Origin: Halococcus salifodinae DSM 8989
Lineage (GTDB): Archaea > Halobacteriota > Halobacteria > Halobacteriales > Halococcaceae
Direction of reading: 5' to 3'
NCBI RefSeq assembly: GCF_000336935.1
Contig: NZ_AOME01000013.1
Location: 94,707-158,706 of the forward strand
Length of the DNA stretch: 64,000 nucleotides
In this document: piece after piece, positions 16,743 through 26,057 of the stretch
Layout of the letters: each line of letters begins with the position of its first letter
Numbering within the stretch: position 1 is the stretch's first letter
Program-made: the position numbers and the translations under genes
The notes under the pieces: model-generated
The model's database searches: none
The model's input: the letters and a program-made list of their open reading frames with translations, nothing else
Told to the model about the DNA's origin: nothing

Positions 16743-19241
16743 ATGGACGTGTTCGGTTCGCAGCGTCACACCGACGAACGCGCCGCTGGCGGTCGGGAGA
16801 GCAACGGTACCGAATCCGGATCTCCGGACGGCACCGGAACGGTCGTCGAACGAATCGCGGCTGGGGCCGAAACCGCGAGCACGCTCGCCAGGGTAGTCGA
16901 TCGGCGCACGGTCGACACCGATCCGTCGGTCGACGAAGACGGATTCTTCTCGACCGCCGACGGACGGACGACGGTCGCCAACCGCTACGACCTCGCGAAG
17001 GCGGTCCCCGTAGAGAAGCGCACACACTTCCGAGAGGTGACGCGCTACTGGGTCAACAAACCCTACGCGTTCGTGGTGATCTTCCACTCCGCGAAGGAAA
17101 ACGAGGAGAAATACTACCTCGTCGAGCCCCACGTCACGGAAATCGAGGGGGATTTAGAGGAGTTCCTGACCCGGAAGTTGAAGACCGCGATCAAGTATTC
17201 GAGCGACGAGGTCATGGTCGAGGGCAGCGACGCCGACCGCGGACAAGTCATCGAGACCGAGACCGCCCGACTGCTCGATCGCTATGGTCTCTACGACGGC
17301 CCGATCACGGGGGCCGGCGAGTCGGGCGTGATCGCTCGGCTGAAACGCGCCCTCGGAGTGGGGGCGGACGACGGCGACGACGAAGCGCAGGACGGGAACC
17401 TCGTCGGGATCGCCGCCAGACCCGAGGCCGCGGTGCTCGACGAGGATGCGAAAGACCTCTCGGAGTACCAGGTCGAAAAGCTCCTCTACCGACTCAAGCG
17501 CGATTTCATCGGCTACGGCCGGATCGACGGGATCAAACACGACGTCAACGTCGAAGACATCTCGTGTGACGGCTACAACAGCCCGGTGTTCGTCTACCAT
17601 TCCGATCGCGAACAGCTGATCTCCAACGTGTACCACGGTGAGGACGAACTCGACGATTTCGTCGTCAAGCTCGCCCAGCGCTCGGGCAAGGGCATCTCGA
17701 AGCGCCAGCCCCAGGTCGACGCCACCCTGCCGGATGGGTCGCGCGCCCAGCTCACCCTCGGCTACGAGGTCTCCGATCACGGGACGAACTACACGATTCG
17801 GCAGTTCAAGGACGTTCCTTTCACCCCGATCGACCTCATCAACTGGGGAACCTTCAGTCTGGAGGAGATGGCGTACATCTGGCTCTGCATCGAGAATAAC
17901 AAGTCGATGCTGTTTGCGGGCGGCACCGCCTCGGGCAAGACCACGAGCCTGAACGCGGTCTCGCTCTTCATCCCGAGCAAGGCGAAGATCGTCTCGATCG
18001 AGGACACCCGAGAGCTCGAGATCCCCCAGCGCAACTGGGTCGCCTCGGTAACGAGACCGTCGTTCAGTGCGGATGACGCTGGCGACGTCGACGAGTTCAA
18101 ACTCCTCGAAGCGGGTCTGCGCCAGCGCCCTGACTACATCCTGATGGGCGAGGTCCGGGGCGAGGAGGGTCGGACGCTGTTCCAGGTGATGAGCACGGGT
18201 CACACCACGCTCACCACCTTCCACGCCGACAACGTCGGCGAGGTCATCAAGCGCTTTACGACCGATCCGATCAACGTCTCGAAGACGTTGTTCACGGCGC
18301 TCGACCTCGTGAGTATTCAAACTGCGACTCGCGTGCGGGGGCAGAAGGTTCGTCGGAACAAGGTGCTGACCGAGATCAACTACTACGACGCCGAGAACGA
18401 CGAGATCAACGTCCAGGACGTGTTCCAGTGGCAGGCCGAAACCGATGAATTCCTCCGAATGGGGAGTTCGACCACCCTAGAGGAGATCAAGTTTGATCGC
18501 GGCTGGGATCAGGATCGGCTTTCATCGGAGCTGTTCCAGCGGAAGGTCGTGCTCGCCTATCTGATCGATAACGGGCTCAACACCTACACCGAGGCCGCCG
18601 CGACGCTCCAGGCGTTCATCAACGACCCCGACACGATTCTCGGACTGATCGCGAACGACCGGCTGGAGAGGAGCCTCGACGATCTCCGCGGGATGGAGAG
18701 CGTGCTGATCGACACCGATCCGGCGGCGGAGGCAATGGTACCGCGGCCCGATCCCGACGAAGAGTTGGAGGAGCTGACGGGCGCGATCTTGGAGGAGGCC
18801 GACGATCGACTGTTCGACGAGTACCGACAGGGAGCGACGCCGCATCTCACCACCGCGCTCGCCGATGGGGGTGAGTGCGCCGAAGGCGCGCGATCCTCGC
18901 CAGACCTCCGGTCTGGCGGCGGTGAGCCGAGCAAAGGCCTGCGAACGTCGGAAGACGAGCGAAGCGAGTCTTCCGGAAGTAAGCCGAGCGAAGCGAGGCG
19001 AGCCTCGTCAGTCGAGCGAAGTGAGTCTGGCGGTGGTGAGCGCGAGCGCAGCGAGCGCGAACGTCATCGGGCTCCGCCCGATGGAAGTGAGCGCGCCGAA
19101 GGCGCGCGATCCTCGCCAGGCATCCGGTCTGGCGGCGGTGAGCAGGCCGGAGGCCTGCGAACCACGCCGGACGAGGACGACGAGTCCGGCGGCGGGCGTG
19201 ATACAGACGAAACCGACGACGGCGCGGAGGGCGGGAAGTGA
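16743..19241 (+). CDS. Type IV pilus / secretion ATPase (VirB11-GspE-like, PilB type)
   Basis: An 832-residue cytosolic ATPase that would drive pilus assembly. It has an N-terminal variable region, a region with EYQVEKLLYRLKRDFIGYG and IDGIKHDVNVEDISCDGYN typical of archaeal secretion ATPases, Walker A GGTASGKTTS at about residues 393-402, an acidic box RELEIPQRNW, Walker B PDYILMGEVRGEEGRTLF at about 465, and the His box STGHTTLTTFHADN. The fold ends near residue 700. The last about 125 residues are a low-complexity Ser/Arg/Glu/Gly tail made of palindromic DNA repeats. The ATG at 16743 is chosen because it follows a purine-rich GGTG element; a longer form from 16638 is possible. The stop overlaps the next gene by 4 nt. 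Confidence 0.93.
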   Translation: MDVFGSQRHTDERAAGGRESNGTESGSPDGTGTVVERIAAGAETASTLARVVDRRTVDTDPSVDEDGFFSTADGRTTVANRYDLAKAVPVEKRTHFREVTRYWVNKPYAFVVIFHSAKENEEKYYLVEPHVTEIEGDLEEFLTRKLKTAIKYSSDEVMVEGSDADRGQVIETETARLLDRYGLYDGPITGAGESGVIARLKRALGVGADDGDDEAQDGNLVGIAARPEAAVLDEDAKDLSEYQVEKLLYRLKRDFIGYGRIDGIKHDVNVEDISCDGYNSPVFVYHSDREQLISNVYHGEDELDDFVVKLAQRSGKGISKRQPQVDATLPDGSRAQLTLGYEVSDHGTNYTIRQFKDVPFTPIDLINWGTFSLEEMAYIWLCIENNKSMLFAGGTASGKTTSLNAVSLFIPSKAKIVSIEDTRELEIPQRNWVASVTRPSFSADDAGDVDEFKLLEAGLRQRPDYILMGEVRGEEGRTLFQVMSTGHTTLTTFHADNVGEVIKRFTTDPINVSKTLFTALDLVSIQTATRVRGQKVRRNKVLTEINYYDAENDEINVQDVFQWQAETDEFLRMGSSTTLEEIKFDRGWDQDRLSSELFQRKVVLAYLIDNGLNTYTEAAATLQAFINDPDTILGLIANDRLERSLDDLRGMESVLIDTDPAAEAMVPRPDPDEELEELTGAILEEADDRLFDEYRQGATPHLTTALADGGECAEGARSSPDLRSGGGEPSKGLRTSEDERSESSGSKPSEARRASSVERSESGGGERERSERERHRAPPDGSERAEGARSSPGIRSGGGEQAGGLRTTPDEDDESGGGRDTDETDDGAEGGK
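18871..19143 (+). repeat. Direct and inverted repeats forming the 3' end of the pilus ATPase gene
   Basis: A 57-nt segment at 18871-18927 recurs at 19087-19143 with three mismatches. Each copy holds a hairpin (GCGCC-GAA-GGCGC at 18877-18889; GCGCGCC-GAA-GGCGCGC at 19091-19107). Between them lie a 7-bp stem GGAAGAC/GTCTTCC (18950-18974) and several GAGCGnAGCGAG or GAGCGAAGTGAG cores. All of it is translated in frame. Confidence 0.85.
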
Positions 19242-21289
19242 GCCACGAAGTAGGAAGCGCGGGCTACGGGGGTGGATCGAGCACGCTCGGCGATCGGTTC
19301 TACCCGCTCTATCGGTGGCTGTTCGACGAGGACGGCGATTTCGTCGACGACATGGAGCGCAAGCTCGCGGAGGCGCGGATGGGTGACACCGTCGAGATGT
19401 ATCTCTCGCGGGCGCTCGGGGTCGGCGTCATCGCGGGTGCGCTGCTGTGGCTCGTGGTTACGCTGGCCGGCTACGCTGCCGTCGAGCTCTACGTCACCGA
19501 AACGCCGAAGCTGACCGATCTCCGGGTGCTCCACGGGACGGCGCTCGAACTCTTCGAGGCGATCAAGATCCCGCTGTTCGTCGCGGTCTCGGGCCTCGTC
19601 TTCGGGCTCGTCGGCTTCACGTTCGGGTTCGGTACGCTGATCGCGATCCCCTACTTCCGGGCGAGCTCGCGGAAACGGGAGATCAACATGCTGCTCGCGG
19701 ACTCGGTCTCCTTTATGTACGCGCTCTCGATCGGCGGGCTGAACCAGCTCGAAATCTTCGAGGCGATGGCCGAGGCCGACGACACCTACGGCGAGGTCGC
19801 GCGGGAGTTCGAGAGCATCTACCTCGAAACCGAGTACTTCGAGACGGATTACCGAACGGCGATCAGAAAACAGACCACACGGACGCCGAGCGGGGAGCTG
19901 AGTCAGTTTCTGACCGATATGCTCTCGATCATCGACTCCGGTGGTGACATGACCGACTTTCTGCAAGACAAGAAGGACAAACACCTCCGGACCGCGAAAC
20001 AGGAACAGTCGCTGGTGCTCGAAACCCTCGAACTGTTCGGCGAGATGTACATCACGCTCTCGGTGTTTCCGCTCCTGCTCATCATCATCCTCGTCGTGAT
20101 GAGCATGATTGGCGGTTCCCAGACCACGCTGCTCTACGTCACCGTCTACGCGCTGATCCCGCTGATCGCGATCGGGTTCATGATCCTGGTCTCGACGGTC
20201 CAGCAGGACGAGGTCGGCGACGGCTACCTCCGACCGGACGACGTCGAGGGCGAGTGGGTCGGGAAGACGGGGCTCGGCCGGATCACGGATCTCGGTGCGG
20301 TTGAGCACTACGCCGGCACGCACGCCGTGTTCGATCGAATCCGGGACCGTGAGGGGACGTATCAAACGGCGAAGCTGCTCGAACGGCCCCACCTGTTCTT
20401 CCGAGATCACCCGCTCGCGGTGCTCGCGCTCACGATCCCGGCCACGATCGTGCTGCTCGGGTTCGCGCTCGTCTCGGGTGCCGCGCCACTCTCGATCGAT
20501 GGGTTCGTCGCGAACCCGATCGGGAGCACGGTGCTGTGGATCTACGTGCCGCTCTATCTGAATCTCCTGCCGCTCGCGGTGTTCTACGAGTGGAACGTCA
20601 GGTCGCGCCGACGGATCACCGGCAAACTCTCCGAAAGTCTCCGGAAACTGTCGAGTGCGAACAGTACAGGCCTCACCCTGCTGGAGTCGCTGCGTCTGGT
20701 CGCCGACACCTCTTCGGGCCGGCTCGCCGACGAGTTCCGGACGATGCACGCGAAGGTCAACTATGGGACGAGCCTGACCACGGCGCTGGTCGAGTTCAAC
20801 AACACCTACCACATCCCGCGGCTCGCTCGGACGGTGAACGTGATCGGCCACGCTCAGGAGGCCTCCAGCCGGATCACGGAGGTGCTCACCACGGCGGCGC
20901 GGGCAAGCGAAAATCAGGACGACCTCGAACGCGAGCGCCGGTCACGTGCCCGGATGCAGGTCGCGATCATCGTGATGACCTTCCTCACGCTGCTCGGGGT
21001 GATGGCGATGCTAAAGGTCAACTTCCTCGGCACGATGGCGAGCACCGCCCAGGAGACGAGTGCGAGCGGCGCGAGCGGGGGTGCGGCGAGCGGTGCAGGC
21101 GGCCCGACGAGTTTCGGGAGCAACGTCGACGTCGACCTGATGGGAATGCTGTTCTTCCACGCGGTGACGATCCAGGGGATCATGTCGGGGTTCATCGCGG
21201 GCTACATCCGGAGCGGCGATCTGCTCACGGGGACGAAGTTCGCGGTGGTGCTTCCGACGGTTTCGCTGATCGTGTTCGCAGTGATCTAA
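19238..21289 (+). CDS. Type II secretion F-family membrane protein (TadC / PilC-like platform)
   Basis: A 683-residue polytopic membrane protein with two GspF/TadC domains. The first has LLADSVSFMYALSIGGLNQLEIFEAMAEAD and the second SANSTGLTLLESLRLVADTSSGRLADEF, each flanked by hydrophobic helices such as LGVGVIAGALLWLVVTLAGY and VFPLLLIIILVVMSMIGG. It forms the inner-membrane platform on which the upstream ATPase acts to extrude pilin. It begins at a GTG that overlaps the ATPase stop (GTGA), so the two genes are translationally coupled. A Ser/Gly/Ala-rich loop before the last helices is low complexity. The pilin-like gene starts 4 nt after its stop. Confidence 0.93.
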   Translation: MSHEVGSAGYGGGSSTLGDRFYPLYRWLFDEDGDFVDDMERKLAEARMGDTVEMYLSRALGVGVIAGALLWLVVTLAGYAAVELYVTETPKLTDLRVLHGTALELFEAIKIPLFVAVSGLVFGLVGFTFGFGTLIAIPYFRASSRKREINMLLADSVSFMYALSIGGLNQLEIFEAMAEADDTYGEVAREFESIYLETEYFETDYRTAIRKQTTRTPSGELSQFLTDMLSIIDSGGDMTDFLQDKKDKHLRTAKQEQSLVLETLELFGEMYITLSVFPLLLIIILVVMSMIGGSQTTLLYVTVYALIPLIAIGFMILVSTVQQDEVGDGYLRPDDVEGEWVGKTGLGRITDLGAVEHYAGTHAVFDRIRDREGTYQTAKLLERPHLFFRDHPLAVLALTIPATIVLLGFALVSGAAPLSIDGFVANPIGSTVLWIYVPLYLNLLPLAVFYEWNVRSRRRITGKLSESLRKLSSANSTGLTLLESLRLVADTSSGRLADEFRTMHAKVNYGTSLTTALVEFNNTYHIPRLARTVNVIGHAQEASSRITEVLTTAARASENQDDLERERRSRARMQVAIIVMTFLTLLGVMAMLKVNFLGTMASTAQETSASGASGGAASGAGGPTSFGSNVDVDLMGMLFFHAVTIQGIMSGFIAGYIRSGDLLTGTKFAVVLPTVSLIVFAVI

Positions 21290-21293
21290 CACC

Positions 21294-22739
21294 ATGTTCG
21301 AACCACTCACACAGCGATTACAACGGCTGAGCGAGGATGAACGTGCGGTCTCCCCGGTCGTGGGGTTCGTGTTGATCTTCGCGCTGATCATGCTGGTGTT
21401 CACGATCTACCAGGCCGACGTGGTGCCGGCTCAGAACGAGGAAGCCGAGTTCAAGCACAGTCAAACAGTCGAGAAGCAGATGAGCCAGTTGAACGACGCG
21501 ATGACGGCAGTCAGCGCTACCGGGGCATCGCGCTCACGAACCATCGCAACTGGGATGCAGTATCCGAGTCGCGCGCTTGCGATCAATCCGGGGCCACCCG
21601 CGGGATCGCTGCGGTTGGGTCAGAAGAACACGATCGGTCTCAGGGAGGTCAGCGTCGATGGGAGCGGATACTGGGACGAGGCGGACGATGGGAGTGGGGA
21701 GCCAGCGTTCGAATCGAAGCCAGTCGTCTACACGGTAAACTACAACAATCAGCAGAACGATCCCCGGTTCACGATCAGGAACGGGCAGTTGTTCAGACAG
21801 TACGGCGGTAGTGAGGCGCTTTCGGACGGCGGTCAGGCCGGCGATCCGATTCCCGACAAGCAGATCGATTTGGTACTGGTCGATGGCGACATCAGCCGGA
21901 GCGGTCAGAGCACCAGTGTAACGACAAGTGAAGTGAGTAGCTCAGCTGGGTATTTGACGGCTACCACTCACGGAGATACGGTGCTCACGTTCCCGACGAC
22001 GCTCACTCAGTCGGAGGCACAAAGCACCTTTAACGGCAAATCATACGCCACCCTCGAGGGCTACAACAGCAGGAGCGACAAACCGAACACCATCGACGTC
22101 ACACTCACATCGGGCGAGCAGTTCCGGTTCCGGATCACGAAGGTCAGTTTGGGCAGTGACGGCAACGCGCCTGCTCACGAGGTCGTCCCGACCGAAGACA
22201 CGATCGCTCCAGACACGCCGACAGCTACACTCAACGCCACGGTCAACGAATCGGTCTCGTTCAGCGTACTCGTCCGCGACAAGTACGGCAACCCGGTTCC
22301 CGGTGTCGAAGTCGAGGCCAACAACGGGACCAACGTCGTTCCCGATTCGACGACGACCGACGACGACGGGGAGGCGACGTTCAGCTACACACCGACAGCG
22401 AGCGCCAATCGGACGGTCAACATCACGGCGGGCGAAGTGACATCGACCTACGACACCGCAAGCTACGATGTCACCGTCGAGGAGGGCGAGGAAACCGTCT
22501 CGACCGACAACAGCTCCGTCGTCAAGACTGGTTGTGCCGCCTCCGGGAACGCCTCTCTCATTGTCGAGAATACGTATAGCCATCCAGTAGAAGTCAGTAT
22601 TAGCACTCGGAGTGGGAGTCCGTTTACGCTCCCACCCGATAGCAAAACGACCTATACAGTTGGTGGTGGAGCGATGTCATACCAAATAACCAACAACACG
22701 GACCTGATAGCTTCGGGAAATCTCGACTGTAGCGGTTGA
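21294..22739 (+). CDS. Type IV pilin-like surface protein with Ig-like domain
   Basis: A 481-residue secreted protein. The N-terminus carries an archaeal class III prepilin signal (EDERAVSPVVGFVLIFALIMLVF, residues 14-36), with probable PibD cleavage after A18. A helical/beta head follows, then a bacterial-Ig-like domain at about residues 305-400 (VNESVSFSVLVRDKYGNPVPGVEVEANNGT ... DDDGEATFSYTPTA), and a C-terminal module with two cysteines (TGCAASG and NLDCSG). Most haloarchaeal pilins are far shorter (about 120-200 residues), so this is a large adhesin-like or minor pilin. The gene is the third of the ATPase-platform-pilin operon. The 3' third is less GC-rich than the operon's first genes. 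Confidence 0.88.
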   Translation: MFEPLTQRLQRLSEDERAVSPVVGFVLIFALIMLVFTIYQADVVPAQNEEAEFKHSQTVEKQMSQLNDAMTAVSATGASRSRTIATGMQYPSRALAINPGPPAGSLRLGQKNTIGLREVSVDGSGYWDEADDGSGEPAFESKPVVYTVNYNNQQNDPRFTIRNGQLFRQYGGSEALSDGGQAGDPIPDKQIDLVLVDGDISRSGQSTSVTTSEVSSSAGYLTATTHGDTVLTFPTTLTQSEAQSTFNGKSYATLEGYNSRSDKPNTIDVTLTSGEQFRFRITKVSLGSDGNAPAHEVVPTEDTIAPDTPTATLNATVNESVSFSVLVRDKYGNPVPGVEVEANNGTNVVPDSTTTDDDGEATFSYTPTASANRTVNITAGEVTSTYDTASYDVTVEEGEETVSTDNSSVVKTGCAASGNASLIVENTYSHPVEVSISTRSGSPFTLPPDSKTTYTVGGGAMSYQITNNTDLIASGNLDCSG

Positions 22740-22777
22740 ACCATATCCCGATCGATGTTCCGTTCGCCAGCGAGTGT

Positions 22778-23080
22778 TCACTCCGGCGCGTACCGCCACG
22801 TCGCCGTGCCCGGCCCGGGCGGTGAAACACCAGGCAGTTCGTTCAACAGCGGCGCGACGAGTTTGTCATACCAGTCTTCCGCATCGAGCCCCGCGTCGCG
22901 CCGCGGGTAGACGTTCGCCACGAGACTCAGCCGCGAGGCGGTCCGGTGGGTGATGAGGTACTTGTACGCCGCGATCACGGCGTCGTCGCGGGTGCGTGTC
23001 TTATCGAGCGACGAGTGTTCGTAAGAGAGTGCCTCCACGAACGCTCTCGTGTTCGCCGAGCCGACGGCAGAACTGGCCAT
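22778..23080 (-). CDS. Conserved-looking hypothetical protein
   Basis: A 100-residue soluble protein starting MASSAVGSANTRAFVEALSYEHSSLDKTRTRDD and ending GPGTATWRYAPE. No family is recognised. The composition is haloarchaeal and the third positions are GC-rich on this strand, which supports a real gene. An in-frame ATG upstream at 23104 is possible, but the 23080 start fits better with the acidic/neutral N-terminus. It is convergent with the pilin gene. Confidence 0.6.
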   Translation of the reverse strand: MASSAVGSANTRAFVEALSYEHSSLDKTRTRDDAVIAAYKYLITHRTASRLSLVANVYPRRDAGLDAEDWYDKLVAPLLNELPGVSPPGPGTATWRYAPE

Positions 23081-23242
23081 AATCCACCTCAATCGGCGGT
23101 ACAAGAAAACGTTCAGTCAGACGGTCGTCTGACGCCGATCGCGGCGATCGGGAACGGTGGCATTCACGGATGGCGTTTCGGTCGGACGGAGGGCTCGACG
23201 AGCGCGTGTGACGATGAACAATCCGGTGGAGGAGTGCCGATA

Positions 23243-23680
23243 CTAGAGGCGACCACTTCCGACGACGGCAAGCCCGAGGCTCCCGGCGAGTAGCAGCCCC
23301 GCGAACACGACATCCGGAAGCGACACAGCCCCCTCACCCAGAGCACCGGCAACGATGGCTACGATGGCGAGAACGGTCGGCAGCGGATGGACGACCAGTT
23401 GCCGAGCGAAAACGCGGACCGACCAGTAGCTCGTCTCCAGCATGGCGGCGATGGCGGCCCCGAACGGACGGTTCCCATCCGGGTTCTCGACAGGTTCGAA
23501 CTCGTCGAAGGCGTCGTCACTGACCGTGATTATTTCGCCAGTGTGGACCCGTCGACCATCGGGAGTCCCGACTCTGAGGAGCGTCACGCTCTCGCCGACG
23601 GTCCCGACCACACGGTAGATGCCGTCAGGAGAGTCGAAGTCGGTCGAGCGGACGTGATCGTTGACCGACGGAGAAACCAT
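23243..23680 (-). CDS. Hypothetical membrane protein with soluble N-terminal domain
   Basis: A 145-residue protein. The first about 85 residues are soluble and acidic (YRVVGTVGESVTLLRVGTPDGRRVHTGEIITV resembles a small beta domain) and are followed by two membrane helices (VLAIVAIVAGALG and VVFAGLLLAGSLGLAVVG). The start ATG at 23680 (MVSPSVNDHVRSTD) is chosen over 23707, whose extra residues look like leader sequence. The family and role are not recognised. Confidence 0.7.
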   Translation of the reverse strand: MVSPSVNDHVRSTDFDSPDGIYRVVGTVGESVTLLRVGTPDGRRVHTGEIITVSDDAFDEFEPVENPDGNRPFGAAIAAMLETSYWSVRVFARQLVVHPLPTVLAIVAIVAGALGEGAVSLPDVVFAGLLLAGSLGLAVVGSGRL

Positions 23681-23888
23681 TGTCGGACTGGTATTATCCG
23701 CCACCACGGTAAGTATGGAGGCCGAGTCCGTCTTCTCGCCGCAAGCCGATCCGGTGGCGACTTCGCGTCGAGACCGGCCTCGATCGAATCGTTCCGCTGG
23801 CTACGTGGAGGAACTACGAGATCTATTTGTCATGGGTGACTAGTTTATGCTGTTGTAGGTTCTATACTGTAGTCGGTAGTGAAATATC

Positions 23889-24494
23889 ATGAGTGAAGAA
23901 ACCACAGTTACCGACAACGGACAGTCACTGGCGACGAGCTGGCGCTCGCTCGCGATCGTCGGCGTCCTGACCGCGCTGTTCGGCGTGTTAGCGATCGTGT
24001 TCCCGTTCGTGACCGGCGTGTCGTTCTCGGTCCTGCTGGGTGTGTTGCTCGTGGCCGGCGGCTTCGTGCACGTCGCTCACGCGTTCACCGCACAGGACTG
24101 GAAAGGAAGGCTTTGGCAAGTCCTGCTCGCAGGGCTCTACGGGGTGGCAGGGATCGCCCTGCTGGTGAACCCACTGTTCACGCTGGCGACGCTGACGCTC
24201 ATCCTCGCGGCGTTTTTCTTCGCCGACGGGATCATCGAGACGATCATGGGTCTCCGGCTTCGGGGTGAGGACGGCTGGGCGTGGCTGCTCGCCAGCGGGG
24301 TGCTCAGCATCGTCGTCGGCGCTGCGATCTGGATCGGATGGCCAAGCACTGCCCTCTGGGTGGTCGGCCTCCTGTTCGGTATCAACCTCCTCAGCACCGG
24401 CCTCTCGATGCTCGTGCTCGCCATGGGCGGACGCAACCACGCTCGTGGGACGGAGGACGTCAGCCAACCCGGCACGAAGCCCCGCGGCGCGTGA
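23889..24494 (+). CDS. HdeD / DUF308 family membrane protein
   Basis: A 201-residue integral membrane protein with six predicted helices. The motif set LTALFGVLAIVFPFVTGVSFSVLLGVLLVAGGFVHVAHAF and GVAGIALLVNPLFTLATLTLILAAFFFADGIIETIMGLRLR is typical of the HdeD/DUF308 family. In enterobacteria HdeD contributes to acid resistance, but its role in haloarchaea is not established. The ATG at 23889 is followed by a short polar N-terminus. Transcription is probably monocistronic, because the next plus-strand gene starts 318 nt further on. Confidence 0.88.
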   Translation: MSEETTVTDNGQSLATSWRSLAIVGVLTALFGVLAIVFPFVTGVSFSVLLGVLLVAGGFVHVAHAFTAQDWKGRLWQVLLAGLYGVAGIALLVNPLFTLATLTLILAAFFFADGIIETIMGLRLRGEDGWAWLLASGVLSIVVGAAIWIGWPSTALWVVGLLFGINLLSTGLSMLVLAMGGRNHARGTEDVSQPGTKPRGA

Positions 24495-24812
24495 GCGGTC
24501 CCGGGTAGTTCTCGGTGGCTACCGCCTCGGGGAAGATAGCACGACGGATCACGAGGAGGGGAACACGATTTTGCGCTCGGCGTACGGTATCGATCGATGA
24601 CGGAGTGAATACTCCCGTTCATCGCTCATCGTCCTGCCTGCGCCACGGAACCCTCCCCTGTCGGCGCACATGATCCCGATAAACCCGAAGGCGGTGCGAC
24701 GTATCGGCCGAAGGGACACAGGTGCGCTCGAGAGAAACTCACACAAACCCACGCCATCTCGGTTCCTCCCAGTGTCGACACAGTACTTGACGATCCAGAC
24801 CAAGCAGGGAGC
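24495..24812. other. Intergenic region without recognised features
   Basis: 318 bases with no convincing reading frame on either strand, no strong inverted repeat and no clear TATA box close to the downstream gene at 24813. It may simply hold the promoter of the cyclase gene. Confidence 0.5.
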
Positions 24813-25448
24813 ATGCAGATCGATCTCAGCCACCGAATCGAGACCGGCATGACGACCTATCCGGGCGATCCGTCGGTCGCCGTCGACCCGCACGCGACGC
24901 ATCCTTCCGACGACTGCCACGTCGACAGCGTGGAACTGGGGAGCCATACGGGGACCCACGTCGACGCACCGCTGCATATCGTGCCGGACGGGCGAGCCCT
25001 CGACAGCTATTCGCTCGACGAGTTCACGTTCGAGGCCGTTCGGGTGGATTGCACGTCTCTGGACGATCGTGATCCCGTTTCGATCGAATACGTTCCCGAC
25101 TGTGCTGCGGAGATCGTCGTCTTCTGGACCGGCTGGAGTGCCCACTGGAACACCGAGCGGTATCTCGATCATCCCTACCTGACGCCCGACGCCGCCACGG
25201 CGTGTGCCGAACGAGGCTATGCAGTCGGTGTGGACACACTGAATCCCGACCCAACGCCCACCGAAAACGCCGTCGAGAGCGAACCGGACGGGTTTCGGGC
25301 ACATCGGGCGCTCCTCGGTGCCGACGAACTCATCGTCGAAAACCTCCGCAACCTCGGGGCGGTCGACGAACGCTTCGAACTCCGTGCGTATCCCCTGGCA
25401 CTCGGTGGCGATGGCGCGCCGGTCCGCGCGGTCGGCGTCGTCGAGTGA
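24813..25448 (+). CDS. Cyclase family metal-dependent hydrolase (kynurenine formamidase-like)
   Basis: A 211-residue enzyme of the cyclase/kynurenine formamidase family. The metal-binding signature HTGTHVDAPLH is at residues 45-55 (H45, H49, D51, H55). The N-terminus has LSHRIETGMTTYPGDP, and VFWTGWSAHWNTERYLDHPYLTPDAA corresponds to the family's conserved W/H region. These enzymes hydrolyse amide or lactone bonds with a divalent metal, and the substrate here is unknown. No tryptophan-degradation genes are adjacent, so KynB activity is only one possibility. Confidence 0.9.
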   Translation: MQIDLSHRIETGMTTYPGDPSVAVDPHATHPSDDCHVDSVELGSHTGTHVDAPLHIVPDGRALDSYSLDEFTFEAVRVDCTSLDDRDPVSIEYVPDCAAEIVVFWTGWSAHWNTERYLDHPYLTPDAATACAERGYAVGVDTLNPDPTPTENAVESEPDGFRAHRALLGADELIVENLRNLGAVDERFELRAYPLALGGDGAPVRAVGVVE

Positions 25449-25643
25449 CGGTGGACTGGCTGCTCGTCCGATCGGTAGTGCGGAGCTCATCCTCGGAGAA
25501 CGAGGCCGAACGAGACGGGTCTCGAAAACCGCGTTCTCCCGAGCCATCGTCCCGGAGGCGATAGTTTCCTCCGAACGGCCGGTGGATGACCGATCGAGAG
25601 CGACCGGCTACAGGTAGCGGTCCTGAATGGACGACGCTCTCGT

Positions 25644-26057
25644 TCAGTTGGAGGAAGCTGTATCCGCTGTGACGATCCGGTTCGTCACCGCAAGGGCGAT
25701 ACCGATGGCGAGCAGCGCTGCCAGAACCCATCCCCAGATCGGGATCAACGGTCCGCCGGTCAGTTCTATCAGACTGCCGGTCACGATGACGACGACCAGC
25801 CCGAGTACGGTGGTGGCTGCTGTCACAGCCGGCTGGAGGTTCCGTGTCCGGTAGGAGTAGACACCCGTAGAGATCACCCCGAGACCGACGGCCACTGAAA
25901 TCGCTTGAAAAACGCGGACCGCGACCGCGATCCGTCGGCTTTCGCTGGGAGGATGGATGGCGAACAGTGGAACGATGGCGACGAGAACCCCGAGGACGAT
26001 CACCGGAAGGATGCGACGATCGCCGTTCGATGACGTCAGCCGTCCATCTTGGTTCAT
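25644..26057 (-). CDS. Hypothetical four-helix membrane protein
   Basis: A 137-residue protein (MNQDGRLTSSNGDRR...) with four predicted membrane helices: ILPVIVLGVLVAIVPLFAI, VFQAISVAVGLGVISTGVY, VTAATTVLGLVVVIVTGSLI and LIPIWGWVLAALLAIGIAL. No family was recognised. The ATG at 26057 is preferred to 26081, because GGATAAAG about 35 nt upstream could serve as a TATA element. It is divergent from the PfkB kinase gene. Confidence 0.7.
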   Translation of the reverse strand: MNQDGRLTSSNGDRRILPVIVLGVLVAIVPLFAIHPPSESRRIAVAVRVFQAISVAVGLGVISTGVYSYRTRNLQPAVTAATTVLGLVVVIVTGSLIELTGGPLIPIWGWVLAALLAIGIALAVTNRIVTADTASSN

